A stretch of DNA of 64,000 nt from CAUJIW01 sp963205175 (GCA_041060555.1 JBEUDS010000006.1), one strand, 5' to 3'. Numbered from the stretch's first letter, positions 52,133 to 63,641 are shown. Notes: generated by a model not told the origin, from the letters alone. Numbers and translations: made by a program.

Positions 52133-54168
52133 TGGCCGAGCTGCTGCTGGAACTGTTCTGCGAGGAAATCCCGGCCCGGATGCAGGCGAAGGCCGCCGAG
52201 GATCTCGGCCGGCTGTTGGCCGAGGCGCTGAAGGCGCAGGGCCTGACGCCCGCCAGCCTGGAGACCTACGCCACGCCGCGCCGGCTGGCGCTGGTCGCCC
52301 GCGAGGTGCCGGCGGCCCAGCCGGATCTGGAGGAGGAACGGCGTGGTCCGCGTGCCGACGCGCCGGCGGCGGCCATCGACGGCTTCCTGAAATCGACCGG
52401 CCTGTCCCGCGACGAGCTTGAGGAACGCGACGACCCCAAGGGGCGCTTCCTTTACGCGGTCATCAAGCGCGCCGGCCGGCCGACGGCCGAGGTGCTGGCG
52501 GAGGTCATCCCCGGCATCGTCCGTGCCTTCCCCTGGCCCAAGTCGATGCGCTGGGGCGAGCGTTCCTCCGCCACCGACAGCCTGCGCTGGGTGCGGCCGC
52601 TGCAGTCGATGATCTGCCTGCTCGATGGCGAGGTGGTCGGCTTCGAGGTCGAGGGCGTCAAGACCGGCAACATCACCCGCGGCCACCGCTTCCACGGCAA
52701 CTCGCAGTTCACCGTGGCGGGCTTCGACGACTACCGCACCAAGCTGCGGGTCTCCAAGGTGGTGCTGGATGCCGCCGAACGGGCGCGCATCATCGAGACC
52801 GGCGCCCGCAAGCTGGCCGAGGCCGCAGGCCTTGAGCTGGTCGACGATGCCGGCCTGCTGGCGGAGAACGCCGGCCTCAACGAGTGGCCGGTGCCGCTGC
52901 TGGGCCAGTTCGACGAGTCCTTCCTCGCGGTGCCGCCGGAAGTCATCCAGCTCACCATGAAGGTGAACCAGAAGTATTTCGCCCTGCGCGATGCCAAGAC
53001 CGGCAGGCTCGCCAACCGCTTCATCTGCGTCGCCAATGTCGAGGCGACCGACCATGGCAAGGCCATCGTCGCCGGCAACGAGCGGGTGCTGGCGGCCCGG
53101 CTGTCCGACGCCAAGTTCTTCTGGGACACCGACCTCAAGACGACACTGAACGACCGGCTGCCCAAGCTCGCCGACATCGTGTTCCACGAGAAGCTCGGCA
53201 CGCTGGCCAAGAAGGTTGACCGGGTGGCGATGCTGGCCCGCCTGCTGGCGCCGTCGTGCGGCGCCGACCCCGATCTGGCCGAGACCGCCGCGCGGCTGGC
53301 CAAGGCCGATCTGGTCTCCGGCATGGTTGGCGAGTTCCCCGAGGTGCAGGGCGTCATGGGCGCCTATTACGCCGAGGCGGAGGGGCTGGACCCGCAGGTG
53401 GCGGGCGCCATTCGCGAGCATTATTCACCGGTCGGCCCCGCAGACGCCTGCCCGAACGCGCCGGTGGCGGTGGCCGTGGCGCTGGCGGACAAGATCGACA
53501 CCCTGGTGGGCTTCTTCACCATCGGCGAGAAGCCGACCGGCTCGAAGGACCCGTTCGCGCTGCGCCGGGCGGCGCTGGGCGTTATCCGGCTGGTCGTCGA
53601 GAACAAGCTGCGGCTCGGCCTCAACGCGCTGTTCGATGGCGCGGCCGGTCTGCTCGATTTCTTCGCCGACCGGCTGAAGGTGCAGCAGCGCGAGGCGGGC
53701 GTGCGCCACGACCTCATCGACGCGGTGTTCAGCCTCGGTGGCGAGGACGATCTGGTGCGCCTGCTGGCCCGCGTGGCGGCGCTGAGCGACTTCATCGCCA
53801 CCGACGATGGCGCCAACCTGCTGGCCGGCTACAAGCGGGCGGCCAATATCCTGCGTATCGAGGAAAAGAAGGACGGCCGCGCCTATGACGCCGCCGTCGA
53901 GCCCGGCCTGCTGGCCTTGCCGCAGGAGCAGGCGCTCTACGAACGGGTGTCGGCGGCCGGCGCCGAGATGCGCGCGGCGGTCGAGGTCGAGGACTTCGCC
54001 GGCGCCATGAAGGCGGCGGCCAGCCTGCGGGCGCCGGTGGACGCCTTCTTCGAGCAGGTCACGGTCAATGCCGAGGAGCCGCATGTGCGGGCCAACCGGC
54101 TCAACCTGCTGGCCTCGTTGCGCAGTGCCATGCACCAGGTGGCTGACTTCTCACGGATTGAAGGTTGA
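52132..54168 (+). CDS. glyS: Glycyl-tRNA synthetase beta subunit
   Basis: tRNA-binding subunit of bacterial GlyRS, 678 residues. It begins AELLLELFCEEIPARMQ, typical of GlyS. The body has YATPRRLAL, KSMRWGERSS, and the HD-domain-like TDHGKAIVAGNERVLAARL. The C-terminal anticodon-binding DALR-like region holds FEQVTVNAEEPHVRANRLNLL. The ATG at 52132 overlaps the glyQ stop; the GTG at 52129 is less likely. Confidence 0.96.
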   Translation: MAELLLELFCEEIPARMQAKAAEDLGRLLAEALKAQGLTPASLETYATPRRLALVAREVPAAQPDLEEERRGPRADAPAAAIDGFLKSTGLSRDELEERDDPKGRFLYAVIKRAGRPTAEVLAEVIPGIVRAFPWPKSMRWGERSSATDSLRWVRPLQSMICLLDGEVVGFEVEGVKTGNITRGHRFHGNSQFTVAGFDDYRTKLRVSKVVLDAAERARIIETGARKLAEAAGLELVDDAGLLAENAGLNEWPVPLLGQFDESFLAVPPEVIQLTMKVNQKYFALRDAKTGRLANRFICVANVEATDHGKAIVAGNERVLAARLSDAKFFWDTDLKTTLNDRLPKLADIVFHEKLGTLAKKVDRVAMLARLLAPSCGADPDLAETAARLAKADLVSGMVGEFPEVQGVMGAYYAEAEGLDPQVAGAIREHYSPVGPADACPNAPVAVAVALADKIDTLVGFFTIGEKPTGSKDPFALRRAALGVIRLVVENKLRLGLNALFDGAAGLLDFFADRLKVQQREAGVRHDLIDAVFSLGGEDDLVRLLARVAALSDFIATDDGANLLAGYKRAANILRIEEKKDGRAYDAAVEPGLLALPQEQALYERVSAAGAEMRAAVEVEDFAGAMKAAASLRAPVDAFFEQVTVNAEEPHVRANRLNLLASLRSAMHQVADFSRIEG

Positions 54169-54374
54169 GGCGGCCGGACGGCCCGCGAAACCCCTTGATC
54201 TTCGCGCGTAATAAGATTGCGTCAATCATTCTGGGTTTGACATTTCCCCGCCAATGGCTTTGAGGGGACCGCAAGTCTTCGCACGCTGCAATGCAGCGAA
54301 ACGGATGGTGCGCACGCGAACGCGCCGGCGGTGACGGGGACGGCACGAGAGAGACGGGAAGAGAGGCGGCAGGC

Positions 54375-57038
<2,664 letters not shown>

Positions 57039-57070
57039 GGGCGCGACCGACACTCGTCGGTGAAATCTCG

Positions 57071-57116
57071 CGGCGTGTGACTGTCCCTGCGGGGGGTCAC
57101 GCGCCGTGACACTTTT
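57071..57116 (+). terminator. Hairpin terminator after ppdK
   Basis: CGGCGTGTGAC (57071-57081) pairs with GTCACGCGCCG (57096-57106) with one G-U pair around a 14-nt loop, followed by TGACACTTTT. It lies ~30 nt past the ppdK stop. The Ts start six bases after the stem, so the call is moderate. Confidence 0.45.
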
Positions 57117-57162
57117 ACCGAGCATGCGCCATGGACGGGGCGCGCCGGGCTGGCTACCACTA

Positions 57163-57184
57163 TTGGTATTAGCAATAAAACCAA
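57163..57184. promoter_or_regulatory. 22-bp operator-like inverted repeat before the acyl-CoA synthetase
   Basis: TTGGTATTA and TAAAACCAA pair at eight of nine positions around GCAA, 14 nt before the ATG of the downstream gene. Its AT-rich, symmetric form in GC-rich DNA resembles sites for TetR- or MarR-type repressors of fatty-acid genes. No regulator gene lies next to it. Confidence 0.45.
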
Positions 57185-57198
57185 CGTGGGAGCCGATC

Positions 57199-58776
57199 AT
57201 GCCGACCAACCTGCTGGAGCGCGAGTTCTCCACCGTGGCGGACCTGATCCGCCATCATGCGGCGACGCAGCCAGATGCCATAGCCCTCATCGACGCGGCC
57301 GGTCGGCTCGACTTCGCCGGGCTGGACCGGATGATGGACCAGGTGGCGGCCGGTCTGCAGCGCGATGGCGTGGCGGCAGGGCAGGCAGTCGCCATCTGCG
57401 CCGCCTCCTCCGTCGCCTATGCCGCCGTGTTCCTCGGTGCGCTGCGCGCCGGGGTGGCGGTGGCGCCACTGGCGCCCGCCTCGACGCCGGAGAGTCTGGT
57501 CGCCATGGCCGCCGATGCCGGTGCCCGTCTGGTGTTCTTGGATGCCGGCGTGGCGGCCGCGCTCGGAGACCGTCAGTCGGCAATGCCGGGGCCGTGCATC
57601 GCGCTCGATGACAATCCCGAGGCTGGCCGGCCGCTGAGCGACTGGCTGGCGCCGGCGGACGCGGTGCCGGCACCGGTCGAGGTGCAGCCTGACTGGCCGT
57701 TCAACATCATCTACTCCTCGGGCACCACGGGCGCGCCCAAGGGTATCGTGCAGCAGCACGGCATGCGCTGGCAGCATGTCCAGCGCGCCGGCGCCTTCGG
57801 CTATGCGCCGGGTACGGTGACGCTGATCTCGACGCCGCTTTACTCCAACACCACGCTGGTGAGCTTCTTCCCGGCCATTGCCCAGGGTGGCGCGGTGGTG
57901 CTGATGCCCAAGTTCGAGGTCGAGACGTTTCTCGCGCTCTCCGAGCGGCACCGCGTCACCCACACCATGCTGGTGCCGGTGCAATACAGCCGGCTGCTGG
58001 CATCACCGGCGTTCGACCGCCATGACCTGTCGTCCTACCAGATCAAATTCTGCACCTCGGCGCCGTTTTCCGCCGGCCTCAAGAAGCAGGTGCTGGAGCG
58101 CTGGCCAGGCGGGCTTGTCGAATTCTACGGCATGACCGAGGGTGGCGGTACCTGCATGCTGATCGCCCACGCTTTCCCCGACAAGCTGCACACCGTCGGC
58201 CAGCCGGCGCCGGGCCATGACATCAGGCTGATCGACGACGATGGCAACGAGGTGCCGGTGGGCGAGATCGGCGAGGTGGTCGGCCACTCCGGCGCCACCA
58301 TGCGCGGCTACCACAACCAGCCGGGCAAGACCGCCGAGGCGGAGTGGTGGTCGCCCGACGGCCGGCGGTTCATCCGCACCGGCGACGTTGGCCGCTTCGA
58401 CGCCGACGGCTTCCTGACCCTGATGGACCGCAAGAAGGACATGATCATTTCCGGCGGCTTCAACATCTACCCCAGCGACCTGGAGGCGGTGGTGCATGCC
58501 CATCCGGCGGTGGCGGACGTGGCGGTGGTCGGCGTGCCGTCGGAGGCCTGGGGCGAGACGCCGGTGGCCTATGTGGTGTGTCGGCCCGGCGCCGGCGCCG
58601 CGGCCGAGGATATCCGCGCCTGGGCCAACGCCCAGCTTGGCAAGACCCAGCGGCTGGCGGCGGTGGTGCTGGTCGACCAGCTGCCGCGCAGCGCCATCGG
58701 CAAGGTGCTCAAGCGCGAGCTGCGTGATGCCTATCTGGCGGCGGTTGAGGCCGGCAGTACGCCATCGTTGCCATAG
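57199..58776 (+). CDS. Acyl-CoA synthetase (AMP-forming, class I adenylating)
   Basis: A 525-residue ANL-superfamily enzyme expected to activate a carboxylic acid to its CoA thioester through an acyl-AMP. Visible are the P-loop YSSGTTGAPKG (~172), YGMTEGGG (A5), GDVGRFDADGFLTLMDRKKD (A7/A8), SGGFNIYPSDLE and the A10 Lys502 in SAIGKVLKREL. The overall form is that of medium/long-chain fatty acid or aromatic acid CoA ligases; the substrate cannot be fixed. GGGAG lies 6 nt before the ATG at 57199. Its last 46 bases overlap the 3' end of the convergent - strand gene. Confidence 0.88.
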   Translation: MPTNLLEREFSTVADLIRHHAATQPDAIALIDAAGRLDFAGLDRMMDQVAAGLQRDGVAAGQAVAICAASSVAYAAVFLGALRAGVAVAPLAPASTPESLVAMAADAGARLVFLDAGVAAALGDRQSAMPGPCIALDDNPEAGRPLSDWLAPADAVPAPVEVQPDWPFNIIYSSGTTGAPKGIVQQHGMRWQHVQRAGAFGYAPGTVTLISTPLYSNTTLVSFFPAIAQGGAVVLMPKFEVETFLALSERHRVTHTMLVPVQYSRLLASPAFDRHDLSSYQIKFCTSAPFSAGLKKQVLERWPGGLVEFYGMTEGGGTCMLIAHAFPDKLHTVGQPAPGHDIRLIDDDGNEVPVGEIGEVVGHSGATMRGYHNQPGKTAEAEWWSPDGRRFIRTGDVGRFDADGFLTLMDRKKDMIISGGFNIYPSDLEAVVHAHPAVADVAVVGVPSEAWGETPVAYVVCRPGAGAAAEDIRAWANAQLGKTQRLAAVVLVDQLPRSAIGKVLKRELRDAYLAAVEAGSTPSLP

Positions 58777-59246
58777 GCATAGGCGATGATGGCGGGGTCG
58801 CCCTCCATCCAGCCGACATGCAGGCGCAGGCGGGCGAAGCGCCAGCGGTCTCCGTCGCGCACCGCCTCGAAGGCGTAGCGGCCGGTCATGGTCTGCACTG
58901 GCGCCGGGAAGCGGTTGCAATAGTGCTGGGCGTGCAATTGCTTGAAGCCGGTGGCGCGATCACCGGCGATGTCGACGGCGAGCAGTGCCGGGATGTGCTG
59001 GGTCGCGGTGAGGCGGGAGAAGAAGGCCTGGCACTCGGCCACCCAGTCGTCGGCCGATCGGGTTCGCCAGGTGGGCGGCGCACCGCTGGCGGCGGCGAAA
59101 TCCAGCGCCACCTCGTCGGTGAAGCAGGCGCGGTAGGCCTGCCAGTCGCGGCTGTCGATGGCCAGCGCGTAGCGGTGCACCAGATCGCGGATGCGTTCGC
59201 GGTCCAGCAGTGTCTGCAGATCGTTGATCGGCATGCCCGCGTCCAT
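58731..59246 (-). CDS. NTF2-like (SnoaL/aromatic-dioxygenase-beta-like) protein
   Basis: A 171-residue cone-shaped alpha+beta domain of the NTF2 superfamily: an N-terminal helix set (LLDRERIRDLVHRYALAID, DWQAYRACFTDEVALDF) and a beta sheet with ATQHIPALLAVDI, QHYCNRFP and GRYAFEAVRDGDRWRFARLRL. Members are hydratases, isomerases or polyketide cyclases, and many are uncharacterised. GGGGAG lies 6 nt before the ATG. It overlaps the convergent synthetase by 46 bp and is separated from uvrC by 55 bp. Confidence 0.8.
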   Translation of the reverse strand: MDAGMPINDLQTLLDRERIRDLVHRYALAIDSRDWQAYRACFTDEVALDFAAASGAPPTWRTRSADDWVAECQAFFSRLTATQHIPALLAVDIAGDRATGFKQLHAQHYCNRFPAPVQTMTGRYAFEAVRDGDRWRFARLRLHVGWMEGDPAIIAYAYGNDGVLPASTAAR

Positions 59247-59301
59247 GGCAGTCTCCCCGTTTGTCTCGTTGCCGGCAGCATAGCGGGGCTGGCCGGCGTC
59301 A

Positions 59302-61224
59302 TCACCCTATCGGATGGAAGTGTTCGTAGATGGCGCGGGCCATGGCGTCCGACACGCCGTCGACCTTGGCGAGGTCGGCGATGCCGGCGCGGGTGACGGC
59401 GCGCGCGGTGCCGAAGTGCATCAGCAGTGCCTTCTTGCGGGCCGGGCCAACGCCGGGAATGTCATCGAGCGGACTTTTGGCCATGTCGCGCGACCGCTTC
59501 TGGCGATGGCTGCCGATGGCGAAGCGATGGGCCTCGTCGCGCAGCCGCTGCATGAAGAACAGCGCGGGGTTGTTGGGTTCCAGCGTGAACTCGCGCCCGT
59601 CGGGCAGGTGAAACACCTCGCGGCCGGCGTTGCGGTCCGGCCCCTTGGCGACGCCAACCAGCGTCACGTCCTCGATGCCCAGCTCCGCCAGCACCGCCAG
59701 TGCCGCGGTCAGCTGGCCCTTGCCGCCGTCGATCAGCACCAGGTCCGGCCAGTCGCCCTTGGCGCGGTCGGGGTCCTCCTCCTGCAGGCGGGCGAAGCGG
59801 CGGGTGAGCATCTCGCGCATCATCGCGAAATCGTCGCCCGGCGTCAGCTCGCCGGACTTGAAGTTGAACTTGCGGTAGGCGTTCTTGCGGAAACCCTCCG
59901 GGCCGGCGACGATCATGCCGCCCACCGCGTTGGTGCCCTGGATGTGGCTGTTGTCATAGACCTCGATGCGGCCGGGCGGCTCGTCGAGACCGAACAGCTC
60001 GGCCAGCAGCGCCAGATGGCGGGCTTGTGACGCGGATTCCGCCAGCCGCCGGTCGAGCGCTTCCGAGGCGTTGCGGGCGGCCAGCTCCACCAGCGTCTTG
60101 AGCTTGCCGCGCTGGGGCACGTCGATGGCGACCTTGCGCTCGGCGCGCGTCGACAGGGCTTCCGCCAGCAGGTCGGTTTCCGGCAGGGCGCGGTCGAGCA
60201 GGATGCGCCGCGGCGGCGGCTTGTCCTCGTAGAACTGGGAGAGAAAGGCGAACAACACGTCCTCCAGGCTTTCCGCCTTGTCGTGGCGGGGGTAGAGCGC
60301 GCGGTTGCCCCAGTTCTGGCCGCCCCGGATGAAGAAAATCTGGATGCAGGTGACGCCGCCCTTCTGGGCCGCCGCCACGATATCGGCGTCGGTGTCGGCG
60401 TCGGTCTGGATGCCCTGTTCGGACTGGATGACGCTGAGCGCGCGCAGACGGTCGCGCAGGGCGGCGGCCTTCTCGAACTCCAGCGCGTCGGAGGCGGCCT
60501 GCATCTGCTCGCGCAGCCGCTTGTGCACGTCCTGGCTGCGGCCGGAGAGGAACGCCTTGGCCTCGCGCACCAGCGCCTGATAGGCCTCCGGGGTGATGCG
60601 GTCGGCACAGGGCGCCGAGCAGCGCTTGATCTGGTGCAGCAGGCACGGCCGCGAGCGGTTCTGGAAATAGCTGTCGGAGCAGGAGCGCAGCAGGAACACC
60701 TTTTCCAGGGTGTTCAGGGTGCGGTTGACGGCGGTGGCCGAGGCGAACGGGCCATAATAGTGGCCGTCGGCCTTGCGGGCGCCGCGATGCTTGCCGATCT
60801 GGGCGAAGGCATGGCCCTCGCGCAGCACGATGAAGGGGAAGCTCTTGTCGTCGCGCAGCAGCACGTTGAACGGCGTGCGGTAGTGCTTGATGAGGTTGGC
60901 CTCCAGCAGCAGCGCTTCCGCCTCGGTATGGGTGGTCACCACCACCATCGAGCGGGTCTGGGCGACCATGCGCTGCAGCCGCACCGGCAGGCGGCCGACC
61001 TGGGTGTAGCTCACCACCCGCGCCTTCAGGCTGCGTGCCTTGCCGACGTAGAGCACGCTGCCCGAGGCATCGACCATCCGATAGACGCCGGGTCGGGCCG
61101 GCAGCGTCTTCACCGTGTCGCGGATGACCTGCACGCCGCGCTCCAGGTCGGGCGTATCGGCGCCCTGGATGGCGTGGATCGCCTGTTCCTCGGAGAAGCG
61201 GTCGGGCAGGGTGGGGTCGTTCAT
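59302..61224 (-). CDS. uvrC: UvrABC excinuclease subunit C
   Basis: Makes both incisions in nucleotide excision repair. The 640 residues show the GIY-YIG 3'-nuclease domain (ARPGVYRMVDASGSVLYVGK), a Cys-rich region (CLLHQIKRCSAPC), a UVR motif (~230-265), the RNase-H-like 5'-nuclease domain (RIEVYDNSHIQGTNAVGGMI, LVLIDGGKGQL, with catalytic Asp residues) and C-terminal tandem HhH (DDIPGVGPARKKALLMHFG). The ATG at 61224 fits the family but lacks a clear ribosome site. No LexA-type SOS box was found upstream. The 349-bp upstream gap is AT-rich. Confidence 0.96.
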   Translation of the reverse strand: MNDPTLPDRFSEEQAIHAIQGADTPDLERGVQVIRDTVKTLPARPGVYRMVDASGSVLYVGKARSLKARVVSYTQVGRLPVRLQRMVAQTRSMVVVTTHTEAEALLLEANLIKHYRTPFNVLLRDDKSFPFIVLREGHAFAQIGKHRGARKADGHYYGPFASATAVNRTLNTLEKVFLLRSCSDSYFQNRSRPCLLHQIKRCSAPCADRITPEAYQALVREAKAFLSGRSQDVHKRLREQMQAASDALEFEKAAALRDRLRALSVIQSEQGIQTDADTDADIVAAAQKGGVTCIQIFFIRGGQNWGNRALYPRHDKAESLEDVLFAFLSQFYEDKPPPRRILLDRALPETDLLAEALSTRAERKVAIDVPQRGKLKTLVELAARNASEALDRRLAESASQARHLALLAELFGLDEPPGRIEVYDNSHIQGTNAVGGMIVAGPEGFRKNAYRKFNFKSGELTPGDDFAMMREMLTRRFARLQEEDPDRAKGDWPDLVLIDGGKGQLTAALAVLAELGIEDVTLVGVAKGPDRNAGREVFHLPDGREFTLEPNNPALFFMQRLRDEAHRFAIGSHRQKRSRDMAKSPLDDIPGVGPARKKALLMHFGTARAVTRAGIADLAKVDGVSDAMARAIYEHFHPIG

Positions 61225-61573
61225 CGTGCTGACTATAGGGAGCCGACGGCGGTTTTCCCAGCACTGCCGGGGTACGAATCGTGTCGGGAATCGGTTGCCG
61301 GACGGGGCTGTGGAGTTATCCACTTTCCCTGTGGATAACTCTGTGCGCTGGTCGTGGGCGGGGAGGCCAAACCCGCATAACTCCGCGATTCCCTCCTGAT
61401 TGCCTCAAATTTGGGCACAAAAGTTAATACGCTGATTTTGTTGTGGATTTTTGTTGTCAATAATGTTGCCGGAAGATGATGGCCGCTACATAGCCACATT
61501 TTTCACGGCTCCGGAACAGACCGGGAATACTGTGAACAACCCGGCGTCGGAAGGTTAACGGCCGGGTAGGGCG
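61225..61573. promoter_or_regulatory. folB-uvrC intergenic region with DnaA-box-like repeats and an AT-rich core
   Basis: This 349-bp gap has no credible gene. GAGTTATCCAC (61313-61323) and GTGGATAACTC (61331-61341) form a perfect 11-bp inverted repeat around 7 nt; the right arm contains TGTGGATAA, an exact reverse complement of the DnaA box TTATCCACA. Weaker matches are TGTGGATTT at 61442 and TGTGAACAA at 61531. The stretch ~61405-61470 is among the most AT-rich of the window. It could be a DnaA-controlled promoter for uvrC or a replication-origin-like element. A weak - strand hairpin, ACCCGGC (61539-61545) with GCCGGGT (61561-61567), may end folB transcription. Confidence 0.45.
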
Positions 61574-61960
61574 TCAGGCGTCCTGGCGAACCCTGTGAAT
61601 TTCCACGCCCACCGCCGAGGTGCCGGGAATCGCCTCCAGTTTTTCCACCCGCACGGTGACCTCCAGCGCGCCGCTGAAGCCCAGTGCGAGCGCGGCGATC
61701 TGGTCGGCGAGCGTCTCCACCAGGTGGACATGTCCCGCGGCGATGATCGCGCGGATGCCCTCGCTCAGTTCGCGGTAGCACAGCACGTTGGCGATGCTGT
61801 CGTCATGCGGCAGCGAGGCGTCGGCGACGACATCAACGTTGATGCGAACTTTCTGGTGCCGTCCCTTTTCATGTTCGAACACGCCGATTTCGGCATCGAC
61901 CATCAGGTCGCGCACAAAGACGCGGCGAGTGGGGCGGCCCCAGGATTGCGAGGCGATCAT
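61574..61960 (-). CDS. folB: Dihydroneopterin aldolase
   Basis: Cleaves dihydroneopterin to hydroxymethyl-dihydropterin in folate synthesis. A 128-residue tunnelling fold with the family's VFVRDLMVDAEIGVFEHEKG (catalytic Glu region), VLCYRELSEGI (Tyr), HLVETLADQIA, and RVEKLEAIPG (catalytic Lys). The ATG at 61960 is preferred (GGAG 10 nt upstream); the frame is open further upstream only as a shadow of the SDR gene. It lies 17 nt after the pteridine-reductase-like gene. Confidence 0.92.
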   Translation of the reverse strand: MIASQSWGRPTRRVFVRDLMVDAEIGVFEHEKGRHQKVRINVDVVADASLPHDDSIANVLCYRELSEGIRAIIAAGHVHLVETLADQIAALALGFSGALEVTVRVEKLEAIPGTSAVGVEIHRVRQDA

Positions 61961-61977
61961 GCTGGCGGTACTCCGGT

Positions 61978-62742
61978 TCAATAGACGCCGACGATGTCCG
62001 GTGTTGCCCAGGCAAGGTGCTGGCCACTGTCGACGGCGATCATCTGGCCGGTGATCGACGGCGAGTCGAGCAGAAACAGTACCGCGTCGGCGATCTCTTC
62101 CGGCGGCACCGCGTGCCGCAGCGGCACGTTGGCGGCTTCCCGGTGGAAACTGTCGGGCGTGTGGTGGATGCTTTGCAGCACCGGGCCGGGGCCGACCGCG
62201 TTGACGCGGATATGCGGTGCCAATGCCTGCGCCAGCGTCTGGGTCAGTGTCCACAGCCCGGCCTTGCTCACCGTGTAGCTGGTGAAATCCGGGTTGAGCC
62301 GCCACACCCGCTGGTCGACCAGATTGACGACGGCGCCGGCGGCGTCGGCGGGCAGCTGGCGGGCGAACGCCTGGGTGAGCAGGAACGGCGCACGCAGATT
62401 GATGTCCATATTCGCGGTCCAGCTGTCCCGCGTCACGGTATCCCACTGGTCGCGCACGAACACCGATGCATTGTTGACCAGCGCCGTGAGCGGACCGACG
62501 GCGGCGCTGGCCTGGTCGACCAGGCCCAGCACATCAGTCTCGCAGGCGAGATCCGCCGTCACCACCGCGACGCGGGCGCCCTGGGTGCGCAGTTCCTCGG
62601 CCAGGGTGTCGGCCTGCGCGCGGGAGCGATGGCAGTGGATGGCCACTGCCCAGCCCCGGCCGGCCAGCCGCCGCGCGATGGCGTGGCCGATACGCTGGGC
62701 GCCGCCTGTGACCAGAACGGCCGGGGCGGCACTCACTGGCAT
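61978..62742 (-). CDS. SDR oxidoreductase of pteridine reductase (FolM/PTR1) type
   Basis: A 254-residue Rossmann-fold NAD(P)H enzyme with TGGAQRIGHAIA (cofactor loop), an NNASVF segment and catalytic Tyr156-x3-Lys160 in SYTVSKAG. In most SDRs a Ser lies ~13 residues before the Tyr; here it is Asp143 (NLVDQR), as in PTR1 and FolM, the pteridine/dihydrofolate reductases. With folB directly downstream, reduction of a dihydropterin is the likely role, not proven. The start overlaps the preceding gene's end by 10 bp. Confidence 0.85.
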   Translation of the reverse strand: MPVSAAPAVLVTGGAQRIGHAIARRLAGRGWAVAIHCHRSRAQADTLAEELRTQGARVAVVTADLACETDVLGLVDQASAAVGPLTALVNNASVFVRDQWDTVTRDSWTANMDINLRAPFLLTQAFARQLPADAAGAVVNLVDQRVWRLNPDFTSYTVSKAGLWTLTQTLAQALAPHIRVNAVGPGPVLQSIHHTPDSFHREAANVPLRHAVPPEEIADAVLFLLDSPSITGQMIAVDSGQHLAWATPDIVGVY

Positions 62743-63641
62743 GGACCGATTCGGCGCTTGAGTTGCAGATAGTCAGCGACGACCTGCGCCGAATCGCCCG
62801 TGCGCGCCGCCGAATCGACAACCGATTCCGGCAGGGCTTCGGGCAGGCCGCATGCCAGAACGTACCACGCCAGGCTGTCGTTTTTGACAGGTATGCCATC
62901 GCCGAGGCTGTCCGGCGGTGACAGGTCGATGCGTTGGCCGCCATCGGCGGTGGTCGTCAGGGTCGCGGTCATCGTGCCGCCATCGCCGGTGGCGAGCAGA
63001 TAGGTGGTGGAACGATCGCCGGCCGGGCCATGGGCCATCGGCGTCGCTTCCAGAATGCCGACGATGCGCATGGCGTCGATGCGGGCACGCAGCGGATCAC
63101 TGGCGATGCCGCGCGCGATCTCCGCCAGCCGCGGGGCATCGAGGAACTGGGCGTCGCGGTCCACCAGCTGGTACATGGAATCGGACGTGGCCACTTCGCG
63201 CAGGAACAAGGTCGCGGCCCGCTTCCTGATCTTCGGTGCCTTCCCGCCGGGCGCGACCTCGACATCCCAGAGATAGCGGATGATCTGCGGGACGGGTTGC
63301 CGCGCCGCCAGCACCCTGACGACTTCGGCCTCGACCAGGAAGCGTTGCCGGCCGGGCGCCAGATCGGGTGCCTGCTTGGCGGAAATACGGCTTGATTTCC
63401 GTATGATGGCTTCAACGATGACGTCTGACCCTAGGGTCCGGCTGGCCGTCTCGACATAGGTCGGCGCGGTCGTTGCCGCCGCCGTCGCGGCATGGCCGGC
63501 GCTCGGGAGGGCGGCGAGCGCGAGCGCGGTCAGCAGGACGCCCGTCCTCAGCGTCCGCCGGGCAAGAGGCGGACAGGCGGTCGCGCGTCGGGTGATCCGC
63601 GACTGGAACTGCCACAGGGGCCGCGACAGGGGGGAGAGCAT
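62733..63641 (-). CDS. Secreted protein of unknown function
   Basis: A 302-residue protein. An Arg-rich start and hydrophobic segment (~30-48, TGVLLTALALAALPSAGHA) read as a signal peptide cleaved after GHA. The mature part, ~250 residues, is mixed alpha/beta with no membrane helix and no family that I recognise. AAGGAG lies 7 nt before the ATG at 63641, which fixes the start; the frame is open 70 codons upstream. It is first of a - strand set with the SDR and folB, but its product shows no link to folate. Confidence 0.7.
   Translation of the reverse strand: MLSPLSRPLWQFQSRITRRATACPPLARRTLRTGVLLTALALAALPSAGHAATAAATTAPTYVETASRTLGSDVIVEAIIRKSSRISAKQAPDLAPGRQRFLVEAEVVRVLAARQPVPQIIRYLWDVEVAPGGKAPKIRKRAATLFLREVATSDSMYQLVDRDAQFLDAPRLAEIARGIASDPLRARIDAMRIVGILEATPMAHGPAGDRSTTYLLATGDGGTMTATLTTTADGGQRIDLSPPDSLGDGIPVKNDSLAWYVLACGLPEALPESVVDSAARTGDSAQVVADYLQLKRRIGPCQ

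Noticed and set aside
61233..61499. An 88-codon - strand frame in the folB-uvrC gap
   Set aside because: No ribosome site, no recognisable similarity, and it runs through the AT-rich region and DnaA-box repeat, which better explain the sequence.
61501..61573. A LexA/SOS box upstream of uvrC
   Set aside because: GAAC occurs twice near 61513-61536, but not with the GTTC-N7-GTTC spacing used in alphaproteobacteria.
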